From an uncultured Clostridium sp. (GTDB lineage Bacteria > Bacillota > Clostridia > TANB77 > CAG-465): a stretch of DNA of 40,479 nucleotides. The translations under genes were made by a program, and so were the position numbers. The stretch is taken from contig CANAIR010000015.1 of assembly GCA_947361355.1 (NCBI GenBank), positions 1-40,479 on the forward strand, in the 5' to 3' direction. Positions 1 to 8,239 of the stretch are shown piece after piece. Numbering within the stretch: position 1 is the stretch's first letter; every line of letters starts with the position of its first letter. Below the pieces are notes generated by a model. The model saw nothing but the letters and a program-made list of their open reading frames with translations, was not told the origin of the DNA and made no database searches.

Positions 1-87
1 TATCATATGTATTAATTTTCTTTTTATATAAAAAGATTAATAATCAATATTAATAATATTTGTGATATAGTAATGGAGGGGATAATA

Positions 88-822
88 ATGAATGAACTAT
101 TAAGTTTGGAAAATGTAATTAATAAAAGTAGAAAATTAAATAATAATATAGAACTTAATATATTAAATAATAATGAAGATTTTAATAATATACTAACAAA
201 TATAATAAAAAAAGGAATAGATTATGGAATAAAGTCTTTAAATAGTAGTGAAAATAACGATGGATTAGTAAATATTATAAAAGAAGTTTCAAAAGGTAAA
301 GAATTAAAAGAAATTATAAAAACATGTGTAGATGTTAGTATTTCACAAGCATTAGAAAACAAAAAAGGTAATATAGATTTATTAAAAAGTTTAAAATCTT
401 TTAAAGATATTAGTATAAAAGGTGGGCTCAGATATTTACTTAGTGCTGGTGTTGACATATTGTTTAGAAAAGCTACAAAATTAAATTTATTTAAACCAAT
501 AGTAGAAAAAATACTGTTTAATGTTAAAAACTTTATAATGAGTAACTCATTTATTCAAAAGTTAGATGTTAGTATAAATAAAATTATTAATAGAAAAAAT
601 GAATTTAAAAAAGATTGTTTAAATTGGCATAAGGCATATGAAGAATTTAATTTAAAGAAAATAAACGAAATAGCAAAAGTTTTACAAGAAAATAAAAATA
701 AAATACAAAACGATCCTGATTGTATAAAAGAAAATAATATAATACAAAACATAACTAAATTAGTAAATATAAAAAAGGAAAAATTATCTAAATTACAGTT
801 GCAAATATGTAATGATTTGTAG
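88..822 (+). CDS. Hypothetical lysine-rich helical protein
   Basis: I do not recognise this 244-residue protein. The start is placed at 88 because GGAGGG at 75-80 lies at the right distance from that ATG; an in-frame ATG at 73 overlaps that ribosome site and is less likely. The sequence is rich in Lys, Asn and Ile. It has no signal peptide. A moderately hydrophobic central stretch (about residues 110-160) is followed by a long charged C-terminal segment that looks alpha-helical or coiled-coil. The next gene begins about 40 bases downstream in the same direction, so the two may be co-transcribed. The function is unknown; a cytoplasmic or membrane-associated role is only a guess. Confidence 0.7.
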   Translation: MNELLSLENVINKSRKLNNNIELNILNNNEDFNNILTNIIKKGIDYGIKSLNSSENNDGLVNIIKEVSKGKELKEIIKTCVDVSISQALENKKGNIDLLKSLKSFKDISIKGGLRYLLSAGVDILFRKATKLNLFKPIVEKILFNVKNFIMSNSFIQKLDVSINKIINRKNEFKKDCLNWHKAYEEFNLKKINEIAKVLQENKNKIQNDPDCIKENNIIQNITKLVNIKKEKLSKLQLQICNDL

Positions 823-861
823 TATAATACTAATAATATATAATTTATATAAGGAGAATTT

Positions 862-2130
862 ATGAGAGTAGGAGCTAGTAGAACAAATAGCGAAGGTATA
901 GAAAAAAGAAGAAAAAGTACAAAAAAACAAATTTTTTTTATGATTATATGTTTTTTTATCTTTGTTTTTCTTTTGTTGGAAGTTATAAAATTATTTAGTT
1001 ATACATTTGGTAAATATGATAAGGAAAAAATGTGGTTATATAATTCTGTAAATTCTATTGTTCAAAAAGTATATACTAAAAAAAATGTTTTACAAACTGA
1101 AGAAAAAAAGATAAATTTAGCAGCGCTTGGAAATATTTATTTAACACCAAATATTACAAAAGGTTCTAAAGATGTTGAAGGATATAACTTTACAAATGGT
1201 TTGGAAGATATACAAAAAAAATTAAAAGAATTTGATATAGTAGTCGCTAATTTATCTACACCAATAGCTGATAAATCATTAGGATATAGTACAAATAAAT
1301 TATATAATGCTCCAGAAGAACTTGCAAAAACATTGAAAGAGTTAAATATTAGTGCTGTTGCAACATCTACATATCATATATATGATAAAAAGGAAAAAGG
1401 TATATTAGAAACTATAAAGAATTTAAATGATAATAATATAGGTCAAATAGGAATTTCAGAAGATGGAAATTTTAATCCTATAATTCTTTCTAAAAATGAA
1501 ATTAATGTAGGTATTTTATCATATACTAATAATACAAATGTAGATGATTCAAATGTTTCAAATAATGTAAATATATTTACAGAAGAAAAATTAAAACAGG
1601 ATGTAGATTATTTAAAGGAAAAAAATGTTGATATAATATTAGCATATTTGGACGAATTTAATGATGAAATTACTGTGATTGATTCAAAATTAAAAAATGA
1701 CGTAGATTTATTATTTGATAATGGAGTAAATATTGTATTTGGAGGAGGAATTGCTGCAGTACATGATAATTACGAGGATGAAATCACTATAAATTCTAAA
1801 GAAAAATCACATGTTTATGCTATATATTCATTAGGTGATTTTATGGGTGGATACAAAGATGATTATGGTAGTGCTACGATAATTCCTAGTTTTGAAATAA
1901 CTAAAACTATTGCTAAAAATAAAAAGGGCGAAATTAGCGATATTAGAATAGATTTTAAAGCTAATAAACCAATTTTTGCATGGACTAGCGTAGATAAAAA
2001 CTATAGTAAAACAATGCTTATTATGGAAGATGAAGTTTCTAATTTTAATAATGATAACTCGAATTTAACAGCTAAAGAATATAAAAAAATGAAAGAAGAG
2101 TATACAAGAATTTTGAAATTGTATGAATAA
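862..2130 (+). CDS. CapA-like (PGA_cap fold) membrane-anchored protein, degenerate active site
   Basis: The start has AAGGAG at 851-856. A basic N-terminus is followed by one membrane segment (about residues 24-47), so most of the 422-residue chain should lie outside the cell. The rest follows the order of the CapA/PgsA metallophosphatase-like family: a first strand ending LAALGN, then FDIVVANLSTP, a segment ATSTYHIYDKK, ILAYLDEFNDE, NIVFGGGIAAVHD, and IYSLGDFMGGY. In typical CapA proteins the matching places read GD, NLE, NHxxD, HWG, GHHPH and SLGNF. Most of the usual metal ligands (the Asp, Glu and His of these motifs) are replaced here. It may therefore be non-catalytic, perhaps a binding or scaffold protein. 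Fold assignment is fairly secure; activity is doubtful. Confidence 0.75.
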   Translation: MRVGASRTNSEGIEKRRKSTKKQIFFMIICFFIFVFLLLEVIKLFSYTFGKYDKEKMWLYNSVNSIVQKVYTKKNVLQTEEKKINLAALGNIYLTPNITKGSKDVEGYNFTNGLEDIQKKLKEFDIVVANLSTPIADKSLGYSTNKLYNAPEELAKTLKELNISAVATSTYHIYDKKEKGILETIKNLNDNNIGQIGISEDGNFNPIILSKNEINVGILSYTNNTNVDDSNVSNNVNIFTEEKLKQDVDYLKEKNVDIILAYLDEFNDEITVIDSKLKNDVDLLFDNGVNIVFGGGIAAVHDNYEDEITINSKEKSHVYAIYSLGDFMGGYKDDYGSATIIPSFEITKTIAKNKKGEISDIRIDFKANKPIFAWTSVDKNYSKTMLIMEDEVSNFNNDNSNLTAKEYKKMKEEYTRILKLYE

Positions 2131-2137
2131 TATATGA

Positions 2138-2201
2138 GAGTAATATAAGTAAAATACTTCAAACATTGAGGATATTTTGATGTAATATATTACTCTTTTT
2201 T
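2138..2201 (+). terminator. Terminator after the CapA-like gene
   Basis: A 10-bp stem (2138-2147 with 2186-2195) closes a loop of about 38 bases and is followed by a run of six T. It lies just after the CapA-like stop codon. Confidence 0.6.
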
Positions 2202-2267
2202 GTAGCCATATGTATTGCATTTAAGATGTATTACCAAAAAATGGAATATAAAAAATATGTGATTTTA

Positions 2268-2296
2268 TTGACAAACAAAAATAGAAATGATAAACT
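2268..2296 (+). promoter_or_regulatory. Sigma-A-type promoter of the amylase gene
   Basis: TTGACA at 2268-2273, a 17-base spacer, then TAAACT at 2291-2296. The predicted transcript would begin near 2303, which is after the upstream GTG at 2300 and supports the later ATG start of the gene. Confidence 0.6.
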
Positions 2297-2344
2297 TTTG
2301 TGGGGGTAGAGCAAATTTTTTCTATAATTAGAAAGGAGAGTATT

Positions 2345-4219
2345 ATGAATAATTTAAAAGTATTTCATAATAGTTGGCTAAATAACTTTAAAAGTCCAAT
2401 TGGAGCATTTGATTTTAGAAGTGAGTGTAGTATTCGATTATTTGTAGATTTGTCAATTAAAATTCACAGCATTTTTATCAATTTACATGACGAAAAACAT
2501 ATTTGTAGTAGCTATAATAGAAACTTAGTTTTAGAATGTACAGAAAATAATTTTAATATCTATTCTATAAAATTATCATTTAATGATGTAGGTTTTGTAT
2601 ATTATAATTTTACTTTAAATTATGAATTAGATGAAAATGTTATTGAAGTATATGCAGTTCACAACTATGACAATGAAGCAAGAATAGAATTTAATAAGGA
2701 TTTTATTGCATGTAAATGGCAGATTTCATTGTACAATACTGAAAAAGTAAAAACGCCTGATATTTTAAAAAAAATTAATACAATGTACTGTATTCATCCA
2801 GATAGGTTTTGTAAAGTTGGAAAGGTAAATGAAGAGGTAATAGAAGGTAGAGTATATCATAGTAGTTTTGACGAAGAAGTAGTATATCTTCCAAATGAAA
2901 AAGGAATAGTAGAAAATAATGATTTTTTTGGTGGAAATATTAGTGGTATTATTTCTAGACTAGATTATTTAGAATCATTAGGTGTAAATGCAATTTATCA
3001 TTTACCTATTTTGAAATCTTTAACTAATCATAGATATGATACTTTAGATTACAAAGAGGTAGATCCACTTTTAGGAACTATAGAAGATTACAAAAGGCTT
3101 TGTGATGAAGCACATAAAAGAAATATGATTATTGTATTTGATGGAGTCTTTGATCATGTAAGTTCAAAAAGTAAATATAGCAATTTATTTTGGTATGTAA
3201 ATGGTAAACGTTTAAATTGGTGGAATGATGAATCTTTAGCACAGCTTGATTTAAAAAGAGAAGAAGTGCAAGAATTAATATGTGATGTATTAAGATATTG
3301 GAAAAATATAGGTGTGGATGTTTTAAGAATTGATGTTGCAGATGAATTTCCAAATGAGCTATTAGAAAGAATGAATGAAATTATGGGAGTAGTTATTGGA
3401 GAAGTTTGGGAAGATGCTACTACAAAATTTGATTCAAAATATGGTACAGGTAGAAGAGAGTTTTTTAATAATGGTGATAAACTTAATTCTTTAATGAATT
3501 ATCCATTTAGAAAAGCTATTATTGAGTATGTAAGGTATAAAAATAGTGAATTTTTCAAAGAACAAATCAATCATATATTAGATCATTATCCAAAAGAGGT
3601 TAATTGTGTTTTAATGAATTTTTTATCAACTCATGATAGAGAAAGGATTTTAACAAAGCTTGTAGGAAAAGAAATGCCAGATTTTGAAAATGTATATAGA
3701 GTATCTGGATCAAAAATAGCAGAAGTCCAAAAAAGACAATGGGAGTACGATAATGATAAACTGTCTGGGGAACAACTTAAACTTGGTATTAAATTAGAAA
3801 AAATTGCATATATTATTGCAGCATTCCTTCCAGGATTTCCTTGTATATTTTATGGAGATGAGGTAGGACTTACTGGTTATATTGATCCTTTTTGTAGGAA
3901 ACCATATCCTTATGGAAAAGAAAATTTAGAATTACTTGAATTTTATAAAAGTATTGGAAATTTATTAAAGGAAAATTCTTTTATTAAAGAAGCATCATTT
4001 TCAATTAAAGAATGTACAGATAATTTTTTATATATGGAATATAAAAGTAATAACGAAAATTTAGTTGTAATGTTAAATAATTCTCCTAAGGTTATTAAAA
4101 TTTCGGAGGATAAAATAAAAGAAATTTCGTTATATAATTTAGAATATTCATTGGAGGATTCAACTAAAATAATTTTAAATCCATATGGCGCAGCTATTTT
4201 AAAATATGTGAAAATTTAA
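2345..4219 (+). CDS. Intracellular GH13 alpha-glucosidase/amylase (neopullulanase or cyclomaltodextrinase type)
   Basis: The start at 2345 follows AAAGGAGAG; an in-frame GTG at 2300 lies before the likely transcription start and has no ribosome site. The 624-residue protein has an N-terminal beta-rich region (about 1-130) like the N-domain of neopullulanases, followed by a GH13 barrel. Conserved regions are visible: DGVFDHVS from residue 266, LRIDVADEF with the nucleophile Asp330, GEVWED with the acid/base Glu353, and STHDRERI with the stabilising Asp431. A small C-terminal beta domain follows. No signal peptide is seen, so it should act on maltodextrins or glycogen fragments inside the cell. 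The gene stands alone between a promoter and a terminator, with no sugar transporter beside it. Exact bond specificity cannot be read from the sequence. Confidence 0.9.
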   Translation: MNNLKVFHNSWLNNFKSPIGAFDFRSECSIRLFVDLSIKIHSIFINLHDEKHICSSYNRNLVLECTENNFNIYSIKLSFNDVGFVYYNFTLNYELDENVIEVYAVHNYDNEARIEFNKDFIACKWQISLYNTEKVKTPDILKKINTMYCIHPDRFCKVGKVNEEVIEGRVYHSSFDEEVVYLPNEKGIVENNDFFGGNISGIISRLDYLESLGVNAIYHLPILKSLTNHRYDTLDYKEVDPLLGTIEDYKRLCDEAHKRNMIIVFDGVFDHVSSKSKYSNLFWYVNGKRLNWWNDESLAQLDLKREEVQELICDVLRYWKNIGVDVLRIDVADEFPNELLERMNEIMGVVIGEVWEDATTKFDSKYGTGRREFFNNGDKLNSLMNYPFRKAIIEYVRYKNSEFFKEQINHILDHYPKEVNCVLMNFLSTHDRERILTKLVGKEMPDFENVYRVSGSKIAEVQKRQWEYDNDKLSGEQLKLGIKLEKIAYIIAAFLPGFPCIFYGDEVGLTGYIDPFCRKPYPYGKENLELLEFYKSIGNLLKENSFIKEASFSIKECTDNFLYMEYKSNNENLVVMLNNSPKVIKISEDKIKEISLYNLEYSLEDSTKIILNPYGAAILKYVKI

Positions 4220-4240
4220 ATAAATATTTATCTTAAAAAT

Positions 4241-4277
4241 AATAAATGTCAATTAACTATTGGCATTTATTATTTTT
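4241..4277 (+). terminator. Terminator after the amylase gene
   Basis: An 11-bp stem with one G-T pair, 4241-4251 with 4261-4271, loop of 9 bases, followed by a T-rich run. Confidence 0.6.
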
Positions 4278-4314
4278 TATTGTATAATTAGCTTGAAAGG
4301 AAGCAGGTGAGCTT

Positions 4315-4653
4315 ATGAATTTTTATGATAAAATACATGAATTAGTAAGAAGTTTAAAGCAAACAAATGAATATAAAGAATATTTAAGTATTAAAGAAAC
4401 AATTAAAAAAGATGAAAAATTATATAATATGATTAAAGATTTCAAAGAAAAACAAAAGGAGTTTCAATTAAAGCATATAAGTGGTGTAGAAATGTCAAAT
4501 GCAGAAAAATCAACTATGGAAAATCTTTATTCTATTATTATTCAAAATGAAAATGCAAGAAAATTGTTAGAAAATGAGATGAAAATTGATGTAATGTTAG
4601 CAGATATGCAAAAAATTGTTGGAGAAGGTATAAAGGAAATAGTAGAATTTTAA
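4315..4653 (+). CDS. YlbF/YmcA family protein
   Basis: This 112-residue protein is predicted to be all alpha-helical, with the pattern of the YlbF/YmcA (Com_YlbF) family: a conserved start resembling YDKIHELVRSLKQTNEYKEY, then a charged middle helix containing FKEKQKEFQLK, and a C-terminal helix. In Bacillus, YlbF, YmcA and YaaT form a complex that affects RNase Y-dependent mRNA processing, competence, biofilm formation and sporulation. Whether this protein does the same here is inference. A ribosome site (GAAAGGAAG) precedes the ATG. Its stop codon overlaps the ATG of the next gene by one base (TAATG), which suggests translational coupling to the HExxH protein downstream. Confidence 0.8.
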   Translation: MNFYDKIHELVRSLKQTNEYKEYLSIKETIKKDEKLYNMIKDFKEKQKEFQLKHISGVEMSNAEKSTMENLYSIIIQNENARKLLENEMKIDVMLADMQKIVGEGIKEIVEF

Positions 4654-5294
4654 TGAAAATAATAAATAAATTAAGAGATAAATTAAAATTTAGTGATGTT
4701 CAAAAACAAAAGTTACAGGAAATTAACAAAAAACTACCTTCAAATGAAGAAATCTGCAAAGATATATTAGTTAAATATAATAATAAAAATACAAAAATAA
4801 TTTTAGATGAAAATATAAAAAATAGTTATTATGTATTTTTAAATAATACAATATATTTAGCAAATAATAATAATATAAAAAATGCTGAATATAGGTTAGT
4901 TTTGATTGCTCATGAATGTAGGCATTCACTACAATCTAAATTATTACAAAAACTAAATTTTATATTTAGTAATATAGAATTAATTTTATTTTTTATATTA
5001 TTTGTAATATCAATATTTAAAATGATAAATATACAAATGTTATTAATATATATGTCATTTTTTATTATTTCAATTATATTTAGATTTATACTTGAATTTG
5101 ATGCTGTAAAAAAATCTATAATAATATCAAAAAAATATATTGAAAATAAATTATCAAAAGAGGATGCAAAAATAATCGATTTATCATTTTCTTCTAAGGC
5201 TAATTTATTATTTCCAATAATGATATTACAATTATTTTTTGGAAAAATAATTAGGGCTATGATATTATATTTAATGTATGTATACGTTAAATAA
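4653..5294 (+). CDS. YugP-like putative membrane zinc metallopeptidase
   Basis: The 213-residue protein has a zinc-peptidase signature HECRH at residues 87-91 inside RLVLIAHECRHSLQ, two adjacent membrane segments at about 103-146, and EFD at 148-150, which sits where the YugP family carries its third-ligand region. YugP-type proteins are putative neutral zinc metallopeptidases embedded in the membrane. This version is somewhat shorter than usual and its N-terminal 80 residues are charged and Lys-rich rather than starting with a membrane helix. There is no independent ribosome site; the ATG overlaps the stop of the ylbF-like gene. The terminal codons lie inside the first copy of a 25-bp direct repeat. 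Family assignment is moderately certain, substrate unknown. Confidence 0.6.
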   Translation: MKIINKLRDKLKFSDVQKQKLQEINKKLPSNEEICKDILVKYNNKNTKIILDENIKNSYYVFLNNTIYLANNNNIKNAEYRLVLIAHECRHSLQSKLLQKLNFIFSNIELILFFILFVISIFKMINIQMLLIYMSFFIISIIFRFILEFDAVKKSIIISKKYIENKLSKEDAKIIDLSFSSKANLLFPIMILQLFFGKIIRAMILYLMYVYVK

Positions 5295-5311
5295 TATCAT
5301 GTAAAAATATA
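5287..5311 (+). repeat. 25-bp direct repeat, copy 1
   Basis: A 25-base stretch beginning TTAAATAATATCATG is identical to 6084-6108. Copy 1 covers the last codons and stop of the YugP-like gene. The two copies bracket a segment with a 797-base period that holds one secreted-protein gene on the other strand. Confidence 0.75.
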
Positions 5312-5323
5312 AATTATAAAAAG

Positions 5324-5378
5324 TCTCTTTATTAGAAGTACTCTATCTAGGGTTCGATTCTAATAAAGAGATTTTTTT
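5324..5378. terminator. Bidirectional terminator between convergent genes
   Basis: A perfect 14-bp stem, 5324-5337 with 5358-5371, closes a 20-base loop. It is followed by T7 on the plus strand and by a T-rich run on the minus strand. It separates the YugP-like gene from the convergent secreted-protein gene. Confidence 0.8.
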
Positions 5379-5449
5379 CAGATTTTTTATGGAAATTTTC
5401 TATATATTTTTGAATCAATTGATAGTTACAAAGAATTTAATAAACAATA

Positions 5450-5872
5450 TTAATTGTAGGAAACTATTCCCATACTAACCTCTACATATGATCCAGCTCC
5501 ACCATTTAGTTTAAATTGTAGTCTGGTTGGGGTATTAGTACGGATACTAAGTCCATTGAATACATCTTGTACTTCAGTATTGATAGGAATAGTAATATTT
5601 TCTACACTATTCCATCTACTGTTATAAAATTGCTGTAGCACAATAGTTAGACTAGTAGGTGAATTTGCAATTTGCTTAATTTGGGCTGATACAGTTAGTT
5701 TGTTACCAGAATATTCGACTGTATTTCCATAGCCTAACATAGCTGACGCAACTCCAACAGTTTCCTGATAAAAGCTATTAGTTTTTGTAGTATTTTCAGC
5801 AGCAAAAGCTGTTGTAGAAATTGCTAAAATACAGATCATTAAAATAGCGATACTTATCTTATTTTTTTTCAT
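5450..5872 (-). CDS. Small secreted protein, beta-rich
   Basis: I do not recognise this 140-residue protein. The start is set at 5872 because GAGAGG lies seven bases upstream; an in-frame ATG further out (5893) has no ribosome site. A clear signal peptide is present: KKNK, then a hydrophobic core, ending at TTAFA before AEN. The mature part of about 115 residues is rich in Thr, Ser, Asn and Val, with alternating polar and hydrophobic residues typical of a small beta-sandwich, and contains no cysteine. It is the only gene inside a segment bounded by the 25-bp direct repeats. It is likely released or wall-associated; the function is unknown. Confidence 0.7.
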   Translation of the reverse strand: MKKNKISIAILMICILAISTTAFAAENTTKTNSFYQETVGVASAMLGYGNTVEYSGNKLTVSAQIKQIANSPTSLTIVLQQFYNSRWNSVENITIPINTEVQDVFNGLSIRTNTPTRLQFKLNGGAGSYVEVSMGIVSYN

Positions 5873-6050
5873 GCGTATACCTCTCTTATTCACTATAGAA
5901 AATTTCCAATAGTTGATTTGTAAATAAATATTTTTACAATAAATTTATCAACATGTTTGATTATAACACTATTAATAATATAAGTAATTAAAATGTATTT
6001 TTTTTCAAAAATGGTAAAATATGAAAATTTTAAAAAAATGATGGTTTGTG

Positions 6051-6079
6051 TTGACTTATTATACTTTTTGATATATTAT
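6051..6079 (+). promoter_or_regulatory. Sigma-A-type promoter
   Basis: TTGACT at 6051-6056, 17-base spacer, TATTAT at 6074-6079. The predicted start near 6086 puts copy 2 of the 25-bp repeat in the 5' untranslated region of the next gene. Confidence 0.55.
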
Positions 6080-6083
6080 TATA

Positions 6084-6108
6084 TTAAATAATATCATGTA
6101 AAAATATA
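6084..6108 (+). repeat. 25-bp direct repeat, copy 2
   Basis: Identical to 5287-5311. It lies directly downstream of the -10 box of the promoter at 6051-6079. Confidence 0.75.
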
Positions 6109-6151
6109 TCAAAAAAAATGTTTAGTTATACTAGAGGGGATGATAGTTGAT

Positions 6152-6691
6152 ATGGAAAATAAAAATAGTCAAAAAACAATAAGTAAAGTAATATATGGTA
6201 TATTAATATTAATAATATTAGTATTGGGAGGATTTTTAATATGGAGTTCGTATATATATGATTTATATAAGGAATATGAAACTCCATATAAGGAAAATTG
6301 TTATAAAGTTGAATATGATAATAGTTCTATTACGTATATAAATTATTATGCTAGTGGAGATATTTTGTATACAACACAAAAACAATATTTTGAAAATGGG
6401 AAAATGTTACCTATGTTGAAGTGTACAGATTATTGTAGAAGTAAAGAGGCTGCTAAAAAAATATATGAAAATAAATCTCGCTATAATAATAAGACAGTAA
6501 AATTAGTTGGAAAAAATATGGTTGAGTATGAATATGAAATTACTGATGATACAGATGAAATTTATTATACAGAAGAAGATAAGAAGGTTATGAATTCATT
6601 TACTAAAAATGAAGATATTATAAATTATCTAATAGAAAAAGGTGAAAAAAATAATTTTGGTAATTCTGATGAATGGAAAAGAGTAAAATAA
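6152..6691 (+). CDS. Hypothetical single-pass membrane protein
   Basis: This is an unrecognised protein of 179 residues if it starts at the ATG at 6152. An in-frame ATG at 6140 touches the likely ribosome site GAGGGG (6134-6139) and so is less likely, although 6152 is rather far from that site. One strong membrane segment (about residues 9-32) follows a short basic N-terminus. The remainder is very rich in Tyr, Asp, Glu, Lys and Asn and should face outside. Two cysteines (in ENCYK and CTDYC regions) may form a disulphide. It has its own promoter and a terminator just downstream, so it appears to be a single-gene unit. Confidence 0.65.
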   Translation: MENKNSQKTISKVIYGILILIILVLGGFLIWSSYIYDLYKEYETPYKENCYKVEYDNSSITYINYYASGDILYTTQKQYFENGKMLPMLKCTDYCRSKEAAKKIYENKSRYNNKTVKLVGKNMVEYEYEITDDTDEIYYTEEDKKVMNSFTKNEDIINYLIEKGEKNNFGNSDEWKRVK

Positions 6692-6717
6692 AGTATAATA
6701 TTAAAATAACATAGAAT

Positions 6718-6758
6718 AAAGATATCAATATAATTTAAGTATTGGTATCTTTTTTATT
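6718..6758 (+). terminator. Terminator after the membrane protein gene
   Basis: A 13-bp stem with one G-T pair, 6718-6730 with 6740-6752, loop of 9 bases, followed by T-rich sequence. Confidence 0.65.
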
Positions 6759-6841
6759 TATATTAAGAATTTTGTAGTTAAATAATATATTTTATTATTT
6801 TTTTGTTATTTTGAACATATATTGATATTAAAGGTGAAAAA

Positions 6842-7000
6842 ATGAAGTTAAATAATAGACAAAAAAGAATATTATATATTTCAATATTAGGGATATTATT
6901 GATGTCATTATATTCAAAAAAATATATTTTACCTGAATATAGAAGTACACAAAGTAATGACTATGTTAAAATAGAAAATAGTCAAGTGAAAATATATTAA
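6842..7000 (+). CDS. Small membrane protein upstream of cwlD (52 aa)
   Basis: A 52-codon reading frame begins with ATG at 6842, eight bases after AAAGGTG. The peptide has a basic start (MKLNNRQKR), a hydrophobic segment of about 14-16 residues and a polar C-terminal half. It ends 18 bases before the cwlD start and runs in the same direction, so it is probably co-transcribed. I do not recognise it. The SD site, the charge-then-hydrophobic layout and the position argue that it is real, but its length means it could be chance. Confidence 0.5.
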   Translation: MKLNNRQKRILYISILGILLMSLYSKKYILPEYRSTQSNDYVKIENSQVKIY

Positions 7001-7018
7001 AGTAGGGGAAGTGACAAT

Positions 7019-7747
7019 TTGAAAAGGAGAGTATATTTAAAAAGAATTATATTTGTATCAAGTTTTATTTGCATTACAGTGCTTATGTATGGTATAATAG
7101 TAAACATTAATGGTGAAGTAGTACAAACAAATTCTACACCAATAACAAATAAAGTAATTGTAATAGATGCAGGACATGGCTTACCAGATGAGGGAGCACA
7201 AGGATTTAATGGCACAACGGAACAAGCAATTAATTTAGCTATATCATTAAAACTTCAGAAATTAATTGAACAAAGTGGTGCTAAAGTATATCTTACAAGA
7301 AGTGATGAAAATGGTATTTATTCTACAGATAGTGTTGGAATAAAAAATAAAAAAGTAAGTGATGCGAAAAATAGAGTAGAAATAGGAAACAATAATGAGG
7401 CTGATATATTTATTTCTATACACTTAAATAAGTTTCTAGCTTCAAGTAAATATAAAGGATGGCAAACATTTTATCAAAAAAGTAATGAAGATAGTAAGAA
7501 ATTAGCAGAAATTATACAAATAAATTTAAATAAAAATATATCAATTGATAATGATAGAAAAGCATTACCTATAAATGGTATTTATATAATGGATAATTTA
7601 AAAGTACCATCTGTTATTGTTGAATGCGGATTTTTATCTAATCCAGAGGAAACAGAAAATTTAAAAACTGAGCAATATCAAAATAAGTTAGTGTGGGGTA
7701 TTTATCTTGGAATACAAGAATATTTTAATAAAAAAACAAATGAATAG
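7019..7747 (+). CDS. cwlD: N-acetylmuramoyl-L-alanine amidase CwlD
   Basis: This 242-residue protein has an N-terminal membrane/signal segment (about 9-30) and an Amidase_3 domain. Zinc-binding and catalytic residues are in place: VIDAGHG with His53, Glu68 in TTEQAINLA, SIHLN with His135, and VECGF with Glu202. Family members cleave the peptide side chain from muramic acid. CwlD-type enzymes do this during spore cortex synthesis so that muramic delta-lactam can form, which is needed for cortex hydrolysis at germination. Length matches Bacillus CwlD. The start is a TTG at 7019 preceded by AGGGGAAG. Only four bases separate its stop from the tadA frame, suggesting an operon with tadA. Confidence 0.85.
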   Translation: MKRRVYLKRIIFVSSFICITVLMYGIIVNINGEVVQTNSTPITNKVIVIDAGHGLPDEGAQGFNGTTEQAINLAISLKLQKLIEQSGAKVYLTRSDENGIYSTDSVGIKNKKVSDAKNRVEIGNNNEADIFISIHLNKFLASSKYKGWQTFYQKSNEDSKKLAEIIQINLNKNISIDNDRKALPINGIYIMDNLKVPSVIVECGFLSNPEETENLKTEQYQNKLVWGIYLGIQEYFNKKTNE

Positions 7748-7759
7748 TAGGTGTTAATA

Positions 7760-8221
7760 TTGGAAAAATACATGAAAGAAGCTTTAAAAGAAGCAAAAAA
7801 GGCATATTTAAAGAATGAAGTTCCAGTTGGTGCTGTAATAGTAAAAGATGGAAAAATAATAGCTAGGGCACATAATTTAAGAGAAAAAAAACAAAATGCA
7901 ATATGTCATGCAGAAATTTTATGTATTCAAAAAGCTTGTAAAAAGATAAAAAGTTGGAGACTAGATGGATTAGAAATGTATGTAACATTGGAACCTTGTG
8001 CAATGTGCAGTGGAGCATTAACTCAGGCAAGGATTGACAAAGTTTATTTTGGCTCAAAAGACTATAAAAATGGATGTGTAGGTTCAGTATGCAATATATT
8101 GGATCAAGATACAACTTGGAAAGTTAAGTATGAGTATATACAACTAGACGAATGTTCAAAAATAATAACTGATTTTTTTAAAGAACTTAGAAAAAATAAA
8201 AATAAAAAAGAATCTAAGTAG
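7760..8221 (+). CDS. tadA: tRNA adenosine(34) deaminase TadA
   Basis: The 153-residue protein is a cytidine-deaminase-fold enzyme with HAE at 50-52 (zinc ligand and proton-shuttle Glu) and PCAMC at 79-83 (two Cys ligands), and the TadA-type VPVGAVIV and RIDKVYFG segments. It converts A34 to inosine in tRNA-Arg(ACG); the gene for that tRNA is present at 11421-11494. The start is taken as TTG at 7760, six bases after TAGTAGGTG; an in-frame GTG at 7751 overlaps that site. The stop codon lies within a bidirectional terminator hairpin. Confidence 0.92.
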   Translation: MEKYMKEALKEAKKAYLKNEVPVGAVIVKDGKIIARAHNLREKKQNAICHAEILCIQKACKKIKSWRLDGLEMYVTLEPCAMCSGALTQARIDKVYFGSKDYKNGCVGSVCNILDQDTTWKVKYEYIQLDECSKIITDFFKELRKNKNKKESK

Positions 8222-8230
8222 ATTCTTTTT
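8205..8230. terminator. Bidirectional terminator tadA / XRE gene
   Basis: A perfect palindrome with 12-bp arms (8205-8216 and 8219-8230), A-rich before and T-rich after on both strands. It contains the tadA stop codon and lies between two convergent genes. Confidence 0.75.
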
Positions 8231-8239
8231 ATATCATTA

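Noticed and set aside
2220-2240. A 14-base word (CATTTAAGATGTAT) shared with about 10243-10256
   Set aside because: The shared stretch is short and AT-rich and the flanks diverge, so chance is likely.
5338-5371. GGTTCGA in the loop of the terminator at 5324-5378, resembling a tRNA T-loop
   Set aside because: The surrounding bases do not form a T-arm or cloverleaf, and the stem is fully explained as a bidirectional terminator.
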